From: Burkholderiales bacterium
GTDB taxonomy: Bacteria > Pseudomonadota > Gammaproteobacteria > Burkholderiales > SG8-41
Length of the DNA: 49,396 nt
Assembly (NCBI GenBank): GCA_022843705.1
Contig: JALHND010000006.1
Location: forward strand, 1-49,396
Reading direction: 5' to 3'
Part shown: positions 32,912 to 41,552 of the stretch, one piece after another
Layout: each line of letters begins with the position of its first letter
Position numbering within the stretch: the stretch's first letter is position 1
Program-made: the position numbers and the translations under genes
The notes under the pieces: generated by a model
What the model saw: only the letters and a program-made list of their open reading frames with translations
What the model was told of the DNA's origin: nothing
Database searches by the model: none

Positions 32912-33713
32912 CTCCTTCGCAGCCGCACTGGAATATGCGACGGTCCTCCAGCCGCACCGCGGTCAGCCGCCGTCCCCAGACACAGCCCGAATCAAGACCC
33001 AGCAGGTCCGGGCGCAGTGTCAGCCCCAGTGCAGCCCAATGCCCGAACAGCACCGGCGTGTCGCGGCTCGCGCGCTGCGGGATGTCGAACCACGGCAGAT
33101 AACCGGCGGGCGCGCCCTCGGGCGCGGTCTTGTGGCTGAACTCCATGACGCCTTCGGGCGTGCACACCCGCAGCCTTGTCATCGCGTTGACGATCACCCG
33201 CAGCCGGTCGAAGCCGGTCAGGCTGTCCTGCCATTGCGCCGGTGTGTTGCCATACATCTGCGCGAGGAATTCGCCATGATCCGGGCCCTGCAATGCCGCC
33301 TCGACTTCACGCGCGAGTGCCAGCGCCTGTGCAATGTTCCACTGCGGCAGCAGGCCGGCATGGACCATCGCGTAACCGTTGTCTGCATGCATCAGGCGCT
33401 GCCGGCGCAGCCAGGCTAGCAGTTCCCCGCGGTCGGGGGCGGCAAGTATCCCGTCCAGCGTGTCGCTGCGATGAGGCTTGCGCACGCCGGCAGCGACCAC
33501 CAGGAGATGGAGGTCGTGGTTGCCGAGCACGCTGATGGCGCGATCGCCAAGTCCGCGCAGGAAGCGCAGCACCTCGACCGATTGCGGGCCGCGGTTGACG
33601 AGATCGCCGACCAGCCACAGGCGGTCGCGTGCCGGGTCGAAAGCCACGGTGTCGAGCAGCCGGCGCAGTTCATCGTAACAACCCTGGATGTCGCCGATGG
33701 CGTAGATGCTCAT
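32886..33713 (-). CDS. apaH: Bis(5'-nucleosyl)-tetraphosphatase, symmetrical
   Basis: ApaH hydrolyses Ap4A to two ADP and removes Np4A caps from RNA. The 275-residue protein is a calcineurin-like metallophosphatase with the motifs GDIQGCYDE (8-16), GDLVNRGP and GNHDLH. The C-terminal HTRVCTPEG-like region (LRVCTPEG) is present. Size is normal. Its 3' end overlaps olsA tail to tail by 26 bp, so no separate terminator fits between them. Confidence 0.96.
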   Translation of the reverse strand: MSIYAIGDIQGCYDELRRLLDTVAFDPARDRLWLVGDLVNRGPQSVEVLRFLRGLGDRAISVLGNHDLHLLVVAAGVRKPHRSDTLDGILAAPDRGELLAWLRRQRLMHADNGYAMVHAGLLPQWNIAQALALAREVEAALQGPDHGEFLAQMYGNTPAQWQDSLTGFDRLRVIVNAMTRLRVCTPEGVMEFSHKTAPEGAPAGYLPWFDIPQRASRDTPVLFGHWAALGLTLRPDLLGLDSGCVWGRRLTAVRLEDRRIFQCGCEGVRASGDPQ

Positions 33714-33739
33714 GGGGAATGCGCGAAACAGCAGAAAAC

Positions 33740-33768
33740 AAAAAAGGGCGCAGTTCGCTGCGCCCTTT
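33740..33768 (-). terminator. Intrinsic terminator of the cytochrome c gene
   Basis: An 11-bp perfect stem (33743-33753 with 33758-33768) with a TTCG loop as read on the plus strand is followed on the minus strand by a T-run. It lies 22 bp past the cytochrome stop and would shield apaH from read-through. Confidence 0.88.
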
Positions 33769-33789
33769 GATTATGCACGACGGCGGCCT

Positions 33790-34335
33790 TTACTTCGCGG
33801 CGCTCACCATGAATTCGACAGCAGCCTTGATGTCGTCATCCGACAGCGACATGTTGCCTCCTTTCGGCGGCATCGCGCCCTTGCCCTTGATCGCAGTGGC
33901 CACCAGCGCGCTGGTGCCGGCTTTCAGCCGCGCGCTCCATGCGGCCTTGTCGCCGGTTTTTGGTGCGCCCGCGACGCCTGCGGTATGGCAGGCCGCGCAG
34001 CTGGTGTCGTAGATGCTCTTGCCTTTGCCGGCACCGCCGGCCGGAGCTGCTGCCGCGGGGGCTCCGACCGGTGCCGCCGCCACGGCCACGGGCGCAGCCG
34101 CTGCCGGCGGGGGTGCATTGGGATCGACGACAACTTCTCCGGCCGGCTTCAGGCGTTTTGCCACGGCTTCCTCTGCCGCGGCGCTGTCTGCCGGGCCGGA
34201 TTTTCCGCTGGTCGCGATCTGCGCCAGCATGACGATGATCACGACGGGAAGGATGAAGGCCAGCAGGACAACGATGGCCAGCTGCTTGGGCGTCTTGATC
34301 GGGGAGCTGTGTTCGGGGAGGTGGTTGTCGCTCAT
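33790..34335 (-). CDS. Membrane-anchored cytochrome c5-type protein
   Basis: This 181-residue protein has an N-terminal transmembrane anchor (about 18-40), a long Ala/Pro-rich linker (about 70-102) and one heme c domain with C113-A-A-C-H117. A likely axial Met lies in KGAMPPKGG near 153. It matches the c5/CytC class that shuttles electrons in the periplasm, for example to cytochrome oxidase. It has its own terminator and reads divergently from the tRNA gene. Confidence 0.92.
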   Translation of the reverse strand: MSDNHLPEHSSPIKTPKQLAIVVLLAFILPVVIIVMLAQIATSGKSGPADSAAAEEAVAKRLKPAGEVVVDPNAPPPAAAAPVAVAAAPVGAPAAAAPAGGAGKGKSIYDTSCAACHTAGVAGAPKTGDKAAWSARLKAGTSALVATAIKGKGAMPPKGGNMSLSDDDIKAAVEFMVSAAK

Positions 34336-34420
34336 GGCGAGTTCCTGATTTCCGGGGAGTGCAAGAAAGCGCGGATTATATCGGCATTGCCATACCCGGT
34401 AAAACCCGCCACAGGGGGCG

Positions 34421-34429
34421 TGCTAGAAT
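34421..34429 (+). promoter_or_regulatory. Extended -10 promoter of tRNA-Arg
   Basis: TGC followed by TAGAAT (34424-34429) lies 12 bp before the mature tRNA 5' end. The expected start is near 34436. No clear -35 is seen. Confidence 0.6.
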
Positions 34430-34441
34430 CCCGACCGCAAC

Positions 34442-34518
34442 GCGCCCGTAGCTCAGCTGGATAGAGTACTGCCCTCCGAAGGCAGGGGTCGGACGTTCGA
34501 ATCGTCTCGGGCGCGCCA
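34442..34518 (+). tRNA. tRNA-Arg (anticodon CCG)
   Basis: The 77-nt sequence folds as a full cloverleaf: acceptor GCGCCCG with CGGGCGC, D-arm AGCTCAGCTGGATAGAGT, and anticodon stem CTGCC/GGCAG with loop CTCCGAA (anticodon CCG, reads CGG). A T-arm with GTTCGAATC follows, and the CCA end at 34516-34518 is encoded. No integrase or attachment-site duplication is seen next to it. Confidence 0.97.
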
Positions 34519-34551
34519 AATTCCGTATCCCGCACGCCAGCCCATGCCGAC

Positions 34552-36174
34552 ATGCCCCTGCCCGCCGCCTGCGATGTCCTGATCGTCGGCGGCGGCCATA
34601 ATGGCCTGACCTGCGCCTGTTATCTGGCGGCGGCCGGTCTCAAGGTGCGCGTGCTCGAACGCCGCGCCGTGGTCGGCGGTGCCGCCGTCACCGAGGAATT
34701 CCATCCCGGATTCCGCAATTCCACCGCGAGTTATACCGTCAGCCTGCTCAATCCGCAGGTGATCCGCGACCTGCGGCTGGCCGAACACGGCCTGCGCATT
34801 GTCGAACGGCCGATCTCGAATTTCCTGCCGCTGTCCGATTCCGAATACCTGAAGATCGGCGGCACACTCGGGGCCACGCAGGCCGAAGTCGCGCGTTTTT
34901 CGAAGAAGGATGCCGCACGGCTGCCCGGGTATTACGCGATGCTCGAGCGTGTTGCCGATATGCTGCGCGAGCTTGCGCTGGAAACGCCGCCCAATGTTGG
35001 CGGCGGCATCGGCGATTTTTTTGCGGCGCTGAAAACCGCGCGGCGTTTCAAGAAACTCGACATGGCGGCGCGCCGCGATGTGCTGGACCTGTTCACCAAA
35101 AGTGCCGGCGACCTGCTGGACGCGTGGTTCGAATCGGCACCGTTGAAGGCGGCCTTCGGCTTCGACGCCATCGTCGGCAACTTTGCCAGCCCTTATGCCC
35201 CGGGGACGGCCTACGTGCTGCTGCATCACGTCTTCGGCGAGGTCAACGGCAAACGTGGCATCTGGGGGCATGCTATCGGCGGCATGGGGGCCATCACCCA
35301 GGCGATGGCGGCGGAGGCGCGCGAACGCGGCGTGCAGATCGACACCCGCGCCGAAGTGGCCAGCGTCTGTGTCGACTCGCGCGGCGCGCAGGGCGTGCAG
35401 CTGAAGGATGGCCGCGTGATCGAGGCGCGCTGTGTCGTCGCCAACGTCAATCCGAAACTGCTCTTCCTTAAACTGGTCGATGCGCCGGTGCTGGATGCGG
35501 ACTTCCTGCAGCGCATCCGCGGCTGGAAATGCGGCTCGGGCACTTTCCGCATGAATGTCGCACTCAGTGAATTGCCCGATTTCAAATGTCTGCCCGGCAC
35601 CGCTCCGGCGCAGCATCACCAGTCCGGCATCATCATGGCGCCGTCGCTGCAGTACATGGAACAAGCCTACTTCGATGCGCGGACCTATGGCTGCTCGCGT
35701 GCGCCGGTGGTCGAAATGCTGATTCCGTCGACGGTCGACGATTCGCTGGCGCCGGCGGGCCGGCATGTCGCCAGCCTGTTCTGCCAGCATTTCAGTCCCG
35801 AGCTGCCGAACGGCCTGTCCTGGGATGACATCCGCGAGGAGGCTGCGGACCATGTCATCGACACCGTGAGCCGCTACGCGCCCAACTTAAAGGACGCGGT
35901 GATCGCGCGCAAAATACTCTCGCCGCTCGACCTCGAGCGCGAGTTTGGCCTGACCGGCGGCGACATTTTCCACGGTGCGCTGACGCTCGACCAGCTGTGG
36001 ACGGCGCGGCCGGTGCTCGGGCACGCCGATTACCGCTCGCCGGTGCGGCGGCTCTACCTCTGCGGTGCCGGCACCCATCCCGGCGGCGGTGTCACCGGCC
36101 TGCCGGGCCGCAATGCCGCGCGCGAAATCGTCCGCGATTTCAGGCGTGGCCTGTTAAAGGAGAACAAAACATGA
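34552..36174 (+). CDS. FAD-dependent oxidoreductase, phytoene-desaturase/PYROXD2-like
   Basis: This 540-residue flavoprotein has the dinucleotide motif VGGGHNG (12-18) and [15 protein letters not shown] at the N-terminus, plus a C-terminal FAD motif [15 protein letters not shown] near 503. It belongs to the amine-oxidase/phytoene-desaturase superfamily and is closest in layout to PYROXD2-type proteins. No carotenoid genes are nearby, so carotenoid synthesis is unlikely. Substrate is unknown. The stop overlaps the GDSL gene start. Confidence 0.85.
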   Translation: MPLPAACDVLIVGGGHNGLTCACYLAAAGLKVRVLERRAVVGGAAVTEEFHPGFRNSTASYTVSLLNPQVIRDLRLAEHGLRIVERPISNFLPLSDSEYLKIGGTLGATQAEVARFSKKDAARLPGYYAMLERVADMLRELALETPPNVGGGIGDFFAALKTARRFKKLDMAARRDVLDLFTKSAGDLLDAWFESAPLKAAFGFDAIVGNFASPYAPGTAYVLLHHVFGEVNGKRGIWGHAIGGMGAITQAMAAEARERGVQIDTRAEVASVCVDSRGAQGVQLKDGRVIEARCVVANVNPKLLFLKLVDAPVLDADFLQRIRGWKCGSGTFRMNVALSELPDFKCLPGTAPAQHHQSGIIMAPSLQYMEQAYFDARTYGCSRAPVVEMLIPSTVDDSLAPAGRHVASLFCQHFSPELPNGLSWDDIREEAADHVIDTVSRYAPNLKDAVIARKILSPLDLEREFGLTGGDIFHGALTLDQLWTARPVLGHADYRSPVRRLYLCGAGTHPGGGVTGLPGRNAAREIVRDFRRGLLKENKT

Positions 36175-36779
36175 TGCGAAAACTGTGTCTGGCAGTGGTA
36201 ATGGTCGCATTGCTGGCGGGATGTGGCAGTGATGTGCCGCGCATCGGCAAAATCGGCGCGGGTGATGTCATCCTGGCATTCGGCGACAGCCTGACCCACG
36301 GCACCGGCGCGCGGGCGGAGGAAAGTTATCCGGTGGTGCTCGGACAGTTGATCGGCCGCACGGTGGTGCGTGCGGGTGTCCCCGGCGAGCAGACCGCGGG
36401 CGGGCTGGCGCGCCTGCCGGATGTGCTCGATGAACACCAGCCGAAACTGGTGATTGTCTGCCTTGGCGGCAACGACATGCTGCGCAAGGGCACGCCGGCG
36501 AACATCGAGGCCAACCTGCGCGAGATCCTGAAGACCATCAAGTCGCGCGGCCTCGATGCGCTGCTGATCGGCGTGCCGGCGCCGGCGGTGATCACCCGGC
36601 CGCCGGATTTCTACTCGAAGCTGGCGAAGGAGTTCGGCATCCCCTACGAGGGCGACATTGTCACCAGCGTGCTCTACAAGTCCGACCTGAAATCCGACCC
36701 CATCCATCCCAACGCCGCGGGTTACCGCAAGATGGCCGAGGCGGTCGCCGAACTGCTGCGCGACGCCGGGGCGATCTGA
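36171..36779 (+). CDS. GDSL-type esterase/thioesterase lipoprotein (TesA-like)
   Basis: This 202-residue SGNH hydrolase has GDSL with catalytic Ser40 (FGDSLTHG), the oxyanion Gly (GVPGEQTAGG) and Asn (GGND), and the Asp-His pair in DPIHPNAAGY. It resembles TesA/lysophospholipase L1 but carries a lipobox (LLAGC, Cys18), so it is probably membrane-anchored on the periplasmic side. The ATG at 36171 follows AAAGGAG and overlaps the upstream stop. Likely substrates are acyl esters or thioesters. Confidence 0.88.
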   Translation: MMRKLCLAVVMVALLAGCGSDVPRIGKIGAGDVILAFGDSLTHGTGARAEESYPVVLGQLIGRTVVRAGVPGEQTAGGLARLPDVLDEHQPKLVIVCLGGNDMLRKGTPANIEANLREILKTIKSRGLDALLIGVPAPAVITRPPDFYSKLAKEFGIPYEGDIVTSVLYKSDLKSDPIHPNAAGYRKMAEAVAELLRDAGAI

Positions 36780-36792
36780 GCGCGGCTGAAAC

Positions 36793-38010
36793 ATGACCGC
36801 TGCAAAACATTCGGCACGGCGGCTGACCGCCACGATGTGCGGCGCCGAAGTGCTGTCGATGACGGGTTTCGCCGCCTACACCACGCTGCTGCCCCAGCTG
36901 CAGCGTGAATGGGGGCTGTCGAATTCCGAAGCCGGCGCGATCAGCGGCTTCCTGTTCGCGGGCTACATGCTGTCGGTGCCGGTGCTGACCAGTCTCACCG
37001 ACCGCATGGATTCGCGGCGCATCTATCTGGGGGCCTGCCTGCTTGCCAGCCTCGGCGCGGCCTTTTTTGCATTCTTCGGTGCCGGCTTCTGGAGTGCGGC
37101 CTTCGCCCAGTTCCTGATCGGCGCGGCGCTCGGCGGCACCTACATGCCGGGGCTGAAGGCGCTGACCGACCATCTTGAAGGTGCGGCACAGTCGCGTGCC
37201 ACCGCCTTCTACACCGCGAGTTTCGGCGTCGGTTCGACGATTTCGATCCTGGTCGCCGGCAAGATCGGCGCCACCATCGACTGGCACTGGGCGTTCTGGT
37301 TCGGTGCGGTCGGGCCGGTGCTGGCGGGATTGCTGGTGATGCTGGCGATGCCGCCGGGCCGCATGCGCGCAGCGGAGCACCATGCCACCGCGCTGCTTGA
37401 TTTCCGGCCGGTGCTGAAAAACCGCAAGACCCTGCCGTACATCATCGGATATGCCGCGCACAACTACGAACTCTTCGGCCAGCGTTCGTGGATGGTTGCA
37501 TTCCTCGTGTTCTGCGCCGCCCTGCAGCCCGAGCACGCGCCGATGGCGCTGTCCGCTGCGACGCTGGCGGCGATGATCAACGTGCTGGGACCCGTGTTCA
37601 GCGTCACCGGCAATGAAATGGCGATCCGCTTCGGACGCCAGCGCATCATTTTCCTGTTCATGACGCTGTCGGGCGTCATTGCCTGCCTGATCGGTTTCAC
37701 CGCGGCCTGGCCCTGGTACATCGTCGTGCTGCTGATGATGGTGCACTACGGCGCGATGCTGGGTGACTCCGGTGCGCTGACTTCGGGCGCGGTGGCGAGT
37801 ACACCGCCGGAAATGCGCGGCGCGATGATGGCGGTGTATTCCTTCCTCGGCTTCAGCACCGCTTTTTTTGCACCGCTGGTCTTCGGGCTGACGCTGGACC
37901 TCGCCGGCGGCAACCAGAATGTCACGGCCTGGGGACTGGCCTTTGCCAGCATCGGCATCTTCGGTGTGCTGTCGCCGCTGGCGCGCTGGTGGTATTTGCG
38001 GCGCGCATAA
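36793..38010 (+). CDS. Major facilitator superfamily transporter
   Basis: This 405-residue inner-membrane protein has about 12 transmembrane helices and the MFS loop motif after TM2 (SLTDRMDSRR). It resembles the CynX/NimT and sugar-phosphate-like MFS groups, and the cargo is unknown. It starts 13 bp after the GDSL gene and is probably co-transcribed with it and the flavoprotein. Its stop codon is the first part of AT-rich repeat copy 6. Confidence 0.87.
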   Translation: MTAAKHSARRLTATMCGAEVLSMTGFAAYTTLLPQLQREWGLSNSEAGAISGFLFAGYMLSVPVLTSLTDRMDSRRIYLGACLLASLGAAFFAFFGAGFWSAAFAQFLIGAALGGTYMPGLKALTDHLEGAAQSRATAFYTASFGVGSTISILVAGKIGATIDWHWAFWFGAVGPVLAGLLVMLAMPPGRMRAAEHHATALLDFRPVLKNRKTLPYIIGYAAHNYELFGQRSWMVAFLVFCAALQPEHAPMALSAATLAAMINVLGPVFSVTGNEMAIRFGRQRIIFLFMTLSGVIACLIGFTAAWPWYIVVLLMMVHYGAMLGDSGALTSGAVASTPPEMRGAMMAVYSFLGFSTAFFAPLVFGLTLDLAGGNQNVTAWGLAFASIGIFGVLSPLARWWYLRRA

Positions 38011-38034
38011 AACATCAATAAAAACAAATACTTG
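38008..38034 (+). repeat. AT-rich 26-bp element, copy 6 (IHF-like)
   Basis: This copy overlaps the MFS stop: an A-rich start, the core CAATAAAAACAA (38016-38027), then ATACTT. Segment 38022-38034 fits the IHF consensus with one mismatch. It is between convergent genes, so it is not a promoter element here. Confidence 0.65.
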
Positions 38035-38078
38035 TGAGAATTTCGCCAGATCGTCGGCGATGCAGGGTATGCAGTTTT

Positions 38079-38633
38079 CTATCGCTTTCCCGTGTAGAAC
38101 TCCGGCCAGCGCTCCAGCACCGCCGGCGCATCGTCCTTGTAGATGTGACAGGAATTGATCTGGTACGGCTTCTTCGTTGCCGGTTTGCCGGCGTTGCGTG
38201 CCTCGCGCGCGCGGCCGGTGGCCTGATAAGCCGTGGTGCCCACCGGGCCCAATAGTTCAACCAGATGTGTGCAGCCGAGTACGCCGCCGACACGTTCGGC
38301 AATCGCCTTGCGCCAGCCGGGACCGATGGTGAGGCCGACCAGTTTCTTGAAATTCACCGTGATGTTGCCGCAGGTCTCGTAGGGGCTGCTGTCGGTGACG
38401 GCTTCGACATCATGGATCTTCAGGTCGAGGTCGATGGTGAGCCGCAGCCACATGTGGTGCACCGGGTCACCCGGCTGGCGCTCGCGGCCGCCGTCGCGGC
38501 GTGAATGGACATAGGTCTTGGTGTCGACGAGATGGCCTTCAATATCCCACAGGCCGTCTTCGCGTTCATAACCGGTGCACTCGATGGTGCGTGTGTGTTT
38601 GAGCGTGCGCGGGGCGGGGGCTGGCAACGGCAT
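38079..38633 (-). CDS. DUF2889 family protein
   Basis: This 184-residue protein matches the DUF2889 family along its length (RTIECTGYEREDGLWDIEG, HMWLRLTIDLDLKIHD, GCTHLVELLGP). The conserved Cys/His in GCTHL suggest metal or substrate binding but no function is known. It is the last gene of a minus-strand operon with DUF1289 and leucine-degradation genes, which is the only hint to its role. Confidence 0.85.
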   Translation of the reverse strand: MPLPAPAPRTLKHTRTIECTGYEREDGLWDIEGHLVDTKTYVHSRRDGGRERQPGDPVHHMWLRLTIDLDLKIHDVEAVTDSSPYETCGNITVNFKKLVGLTIGPGWRKAIAERVGGVLGCTHLVELLGPVGTTAYQATGRAREARNAGKPATKKPYQINSCHIYKDDAPAVLERWPEFYTGKR

Positions 38634-38651
38634 AAAGCGGGCTCCGATGAT

Positions 38652-38855
38652 TCAGTTGATATGGGTGCAGGTTGTGCGGCGATCTTCAAGCACGGGCAGC
38701 AGGGACTGTTTCTGCTCCGGGGTGTAGCGGTGCCAGTCACTGATTTCCCGCAGCGTGCGCCAGCAGCCGACGCAGAAATCGTGATCCGGGTCGATCATGC
38801 AGATGCGCACGCAGGGCGATTCCACGTCCTGCGGTTCCTTACCCGCTGCGCTCAT
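38652..38855 (-). CDS. DUF1289 small cysteine-rich protein
   Basis: This 67-residue protein has the DUF1289 pattern SPCVRICMID and FCVGCWRTLREISDW, with four cysteines likely to bind a metal. Function is unknown. Its ATG overlaps the stop of the HMG-CoA lyase gene by 4 bp, which makes co-translation likely. Confidence 0.87.
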   Translation of the reverse strand: MSAAGKEPQDVESPCVRICMIDPDHDFCVGCWRTLREISDWHRYTPEQKQSLLPVLEDRRTTCTHIN

Positions 38856-39757
38856 GCCGCCCTGGCGCGGATCGCGCGCGCGACGCGCGACAGCGTCGGG
38901 CGGCCGAGCACGCTGCAGATATAGTCGCCGGCGGCAATCAGCTTCGTCATGTCGACGCCGGTTTCGATGCCGAGACCGTCGAGCAGGTAAAGCACGTCCT
39001 CGGTCGCGACGTTGCCGGTGGCGCCCTTGGCATAAGGACAGCCGCCGAGCCCCGACACCGAGCTGTCAAATGTGGCCACGCCGCATTCGAGCGCGGCGTA
39101 GATGTTGGTCAGTGCCTGGCCGTAGGTGTCGTGGAAATGACCGGCGATGCGTTCGACCGGAATGTGCTTCGCCACCGCTTCGATGGCGGTGCGCGTCTTG
39201 CCGGCGGTGCCGGTGCCGATGGTGTCGCAGACGGTGATTTCGTAGCAGCCCATTGCATCGAGCGCCTGTGCCACATGCACCACGGCGGCGGGATCGACTT
39301 CGCCTTCATAGGGACAGCCGAGGCAGACCGAGATGTCGCCGCGGACACGGAGGCCCTTGGCGATCGCCGCCTGCGCGACCTCGGCGAAGCGGGCGAGGCC
39401 TTCGTCGATCGTGCAATTGGTGTTGCGCTTCGAAAAACTTTCGGTGGCGGCGCCGAACACGACCACTTCTTCCGCGCCGGCGGCGATCGCGGCATCCAGG
39501 CCCTTCATGTTCGGCACCAGCACCGGGTAGGTCACGCCGGGCTTGCGGCGGATGCCGGCCATCACCTCGGCGTTGTCCGCCATCTGCGGCACCCATTTCG
39601 GCGACACGAAGGCTGTGGCCTCGATAAGCTTGAGGCCGGCGTCCTGCAGCCGGTGGATCAGTTCGATCTTGGCGGCGGTCGGCACTGGCGCAGCTTCGTT
39701 CTGAAGCCCGTCGCGCGGGCCGACCTCGAACAGGCGGACTTTTTTCGGCAAGGCCAT
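38852..39757 (-). CDS. liuE: Hydroxymethylglutaryl-CoA lyase
   Basis: HMG-CoA lyase splits 3-hydroxy-3-methylglutaryl-CoA to acetoacetate and acetyl-CoA at the end of leucine breakdown. The 301-residue TIM-barrel protein has EVGPRDGLQNE at the start, the metal-binding HFHDTYGQ, and the lyase signature GLGGCPYAKGATGN with the catalytic Cys. The ATG at 39757 was chosen because family members begin with PKKVRLFEVGPRDG; the open frame extends further upstream into liuC. It lies 28 bp after the hydratase gene. Confidence 0.93.
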   Translation of the reverse strand: MALPKKVRLFEVGPRDGLQNEAAPVPTAAKIELIHRLQDAGLKLIEATAFVSPKWVPQMADNAEVMAGIRRKPGVTYPVLVPNMKGLDAAIAAGAEEVVVFGAATESFSKRNTNCTIDEGLARFAEVAQAAIAKGLRVRGDISVCLGCPYEGEVDPAAVVHVAQALDAMGCYEITVCDTIGTGTAGKTRTAIEAVAKHIPVERIAGHFHDTYGQALTNIYAALECGVATFDSSVSGLGGCPYAKGATGNVATEDVLYLLDGLGIETGVDMTKLIAAGDYICSVLGRPTLSRVARAIRARAA

Positions 39758-39785
39758 GGCGGTGGTCTCCAGCAGCAGATCCGGA

Positions 39786-40628
39786 CTAGCGTTTTTTCGC
39801 GGGCTTTTTCGCCGCGGTTTTCGCTTTGGGTTCTTCAGCCCACTTCGGTTTGCGTTTCTCGAGGAAGGCGCCCAGGCCTTCCTGTGCCTCGGCTGTGGCG
39901 CGGATGCCGGCAATGATGTCGGCCGTTTCGTTGACGATGGCGGGGGCGATCGGGCTGTGCGCGCTTTTCGGGATCAGCTGTTTGATCGCGTGCACGGCTT
40001 TCGGGCCGCTGGTGTAAAGCTGGCCCAGCATTTCGCCGACGCGGGTGACCAGTTCCTCCTCCTCGACCAGGTCGTGCACCAGGCCGATGCGCCAGGCTTC
40101 GGCGCAGTCGAATTCCTCGCCGGATAGCATGTAACGGCGCGCCTGGCGTTCGCCGATGGCGGCAATGACGTAAGGACTGATCATCGCGGGGATCACGCCG
40201 ATCTTGACCTCGGACAGGCGGAAGGTGGCTGTGCGGGTGGCGATCGCGATGTCGCAGGCGGAAACGATGCCGCAGCCGCCACCGCGCACGGCGCCGTGCA
40301 CCGCCGCGACGGTGGGCTTGTTCAGCGTGTAGAGCAGGTGGAACATGCGCGCCGATTCGGCGGCGTTTTTCCTGTTCTGTGCCGGGGTGAACTTCGCGCT
40401 GGCGCGCATGTGACCGATGTCCGCGCCGGCGCAGAAGCTCTTGCCGGCGCCGGCGATGACCACGGCGCGGATGCCGTCGTCATCCTGTATGGACTCCAGT
40501 GCAGCGGTCAGTTCGCGCACCATTTCCGGATCAAAGGCATTGTGGACCTCCGGACGATTGAGGGTCAGCGTCACGTTGCCGAAATCATCGTTCGATCTCA
40601 GCACGCGGGTGCCGGTGGTTTTGCTCAT
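39786..40628 (-). CDS. liuC: Enoyl-CoA hydratase/isomerase, probable methylglutaconyl-CoA hydratase
   Basis: This 280-residue crotonase-fold enzyme has the oxyanion-hole segments AGKSFCAGADI and HGAVRGGGCG. Position between a LiuR-type regulator and HMG-CoA lyase suggests 3-methylglutaconyl-CoA hydratase of leucine degradation. The body ends near FLEKRKPKWAEEP, after which a Lys/Ala-rich tail (KAKTAAKKPAKKR) is added. That tail is unusual for the family. liuA, liuB and liuD are not in the window. Confidence 0.85.
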   Translation of the reverse strand: MSKTTGTRVLRSNDDFGNVTLTLNRPEVHNAFDPEMVRELTAALESIQDDDGIRAVVIAGAGKSFCAGADIGHMRASAKFTPAQNRKNAAESARMFHLLYTLNKPTVAAVHGAVRGGGCGIVSACDIAIATRTATFRLSEVKIGVIPAMISPYVIAAIGERQARRYMLSGEEFDCAEAWRIGLVHDLVEEEELVTRVGEMLGQLYTSGPKAVHAIKQLIPKSAHSPIAPAIVNETADIIAGIRATAEAQEGLGAFLEKRKPKWAEEPKAKTAAKKPAKKR

Positions 40629-40818
40629 GGTGATGGATTCCTTCAGGCAGTGCCGTGGAAGATTTCAATGCGGCGGCAGAGGCCGGCCGCGGCGGTGACC
40701 GGCTCGGGTGCATCGTCCGGGAATGCCGTCACCGCGCTGCTGCACCGGAGTATAAGCGCAGGCCGCGGGCCTGGCGCAGGGTGTCCATGGTACGGATATG
40801 ACGGCCCGGCGGAAGCGC
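40629..40818 (-). promoter_or_regulatory. Intergenic 190 bp before liuC with a -10-like site
   Basis: On the minus strand TATACT (40754-40749) resembles a -10 and would give liuC a secondary promoter with a leader of about 110 nt. No matching -35 or LiuR box is seen here. The stretch holds nothing else I can recognise. Confidence 0.35.
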
Positions 40819-41421
40819 CTACCACTTGCCTTTGGCCAGCCATTGCTCGATCTGGTCCAGCCGGTCCGAGCCCCAGAACGGCTCGCCGTCAACGATGATG
40901 TAGGGTGAGCCGAAGACGCCGCGTTCGATCGCTGCATCCACTTCGGAGCGCAGTCTTTCCTTCACCGCGGCATCGTTGACCGCCTGCAGCACGGCGGATT
41001 TGTCGTGGCCGAGTTTTGCAGCGACATTGGCGGTGATCTCGGGACTGGAGATGTCACGGTCTTCGACAAAATAGGCGCGATAAAGAGCCTGCGCCAGTGT
41101 CTTTGCCGCGGCGGGGTCGCGGTCCTGCAGCCAGTAGTAGGCGCGGCAGGGCGCGATCGACGATACCGGAAATTTTCCCGGCATTCTGAAAGGCAGGTTG
41201 AACCAGCGCGCCGAGCGCACCAGGTCATGCAGTGCGTAGCTGCCTTTCATCGGTATCGTAGTCAGGGGTTGCTGGCCGCTGATCTTGAAAATGGCGCCGA
41301 GCAGGACCGGGCGCCACACCGTGCTGCGGCCATGCCTGGCGGCGAGTGCGTCAATCCGGCTGGCGGCGAAATAACCGTAGGGTGATGAAAAGTCGAAATA
41401 GAAATCCACGGGCTGGGGCAT
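40819..41421 (-). CDS. DsbA-family 2-hydroxychromene-2-carboxylate isomerase-like protein
   Basis: This 200-residue thioredoxin-like protein starts DFYFDFSSPYGYFAASRID, typical of HCCA isomerases and kappa-class GSTs, and contains GVFGSPYIIVDGEPFWGSDRLDQIE. The active-site Ser in DFSSPY is present. Family members isomerise aromatic breakdown intermediates with glutathione. No naphthalene-type pathway is nearby, so its substrate is unclear. It is the first gene after the LiuR box and likely belongs to the liu operon. Confidence 0.85.
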   Translation of the reverse strand: MPQPVDFYFDFSSPYGYFAASRIDALAARHGRSTVWRPVLLGAIFKISGQQPLTTIPMKGSYALHDLVRSARWFNLPFRMPGKFPVSSIAPCRAYYWLQDRDPAAAKTLAQALYRAYFVEDRDISSPEITANVAAKLGHDKSAVLQAVNDAAVKERLRSEVDAAIERGVFGSPYIIVDGEPFWGSDRLDQIEQWLAKGKW

Positions 41422-41511
41422 CGGTGGCTCTCAAAATCCGGGCGGGGTTGCTCCGCGGCACAGGCCGGGCGAAGCTTCGGTAGGTACAGGCGGCAAAAGG
41501 CTAATGGCTTG

Positions 41512-41540
41512 TTTATACGAGGAATAATGAATTTCGTTTA
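41512..41540 (-). promoter_or_regulatory. Promoter of the isomerase-liuC-liuE operon
   Basis: On the minus strand TAAACG (41540-41535) and TATAAA (41517-41512) are 17 bp apart. The -35 lies inside the LiuR-type box. The -35 is weak (3 of 6), as expected for a controlled promoter. Confidence 0.5.
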
Positions 41541-41552
41541 CGTAAGCGTAAA
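41537..41552. promoter_or_regulatory. LiuR-type operator, site 1
   Basis: TTTACGTAAGCGTAAA is a 16-bp imperfect palindrome with half-site TTTACG. It matches the reported MerR/LiuR operator form (TTTACGTAAACGTAAA-like). It starts right after the liuR stop and precedes the isomerase-liuC-liuE operon. Confidence 0.75.

Noticed and set aside
34442-34552. Genomic island attachment site at tRNA-Arg
   Set aside because: No integrase gene and no repeat of the tRNA 3' end were seen downstream; flanking genes look chromosomal.
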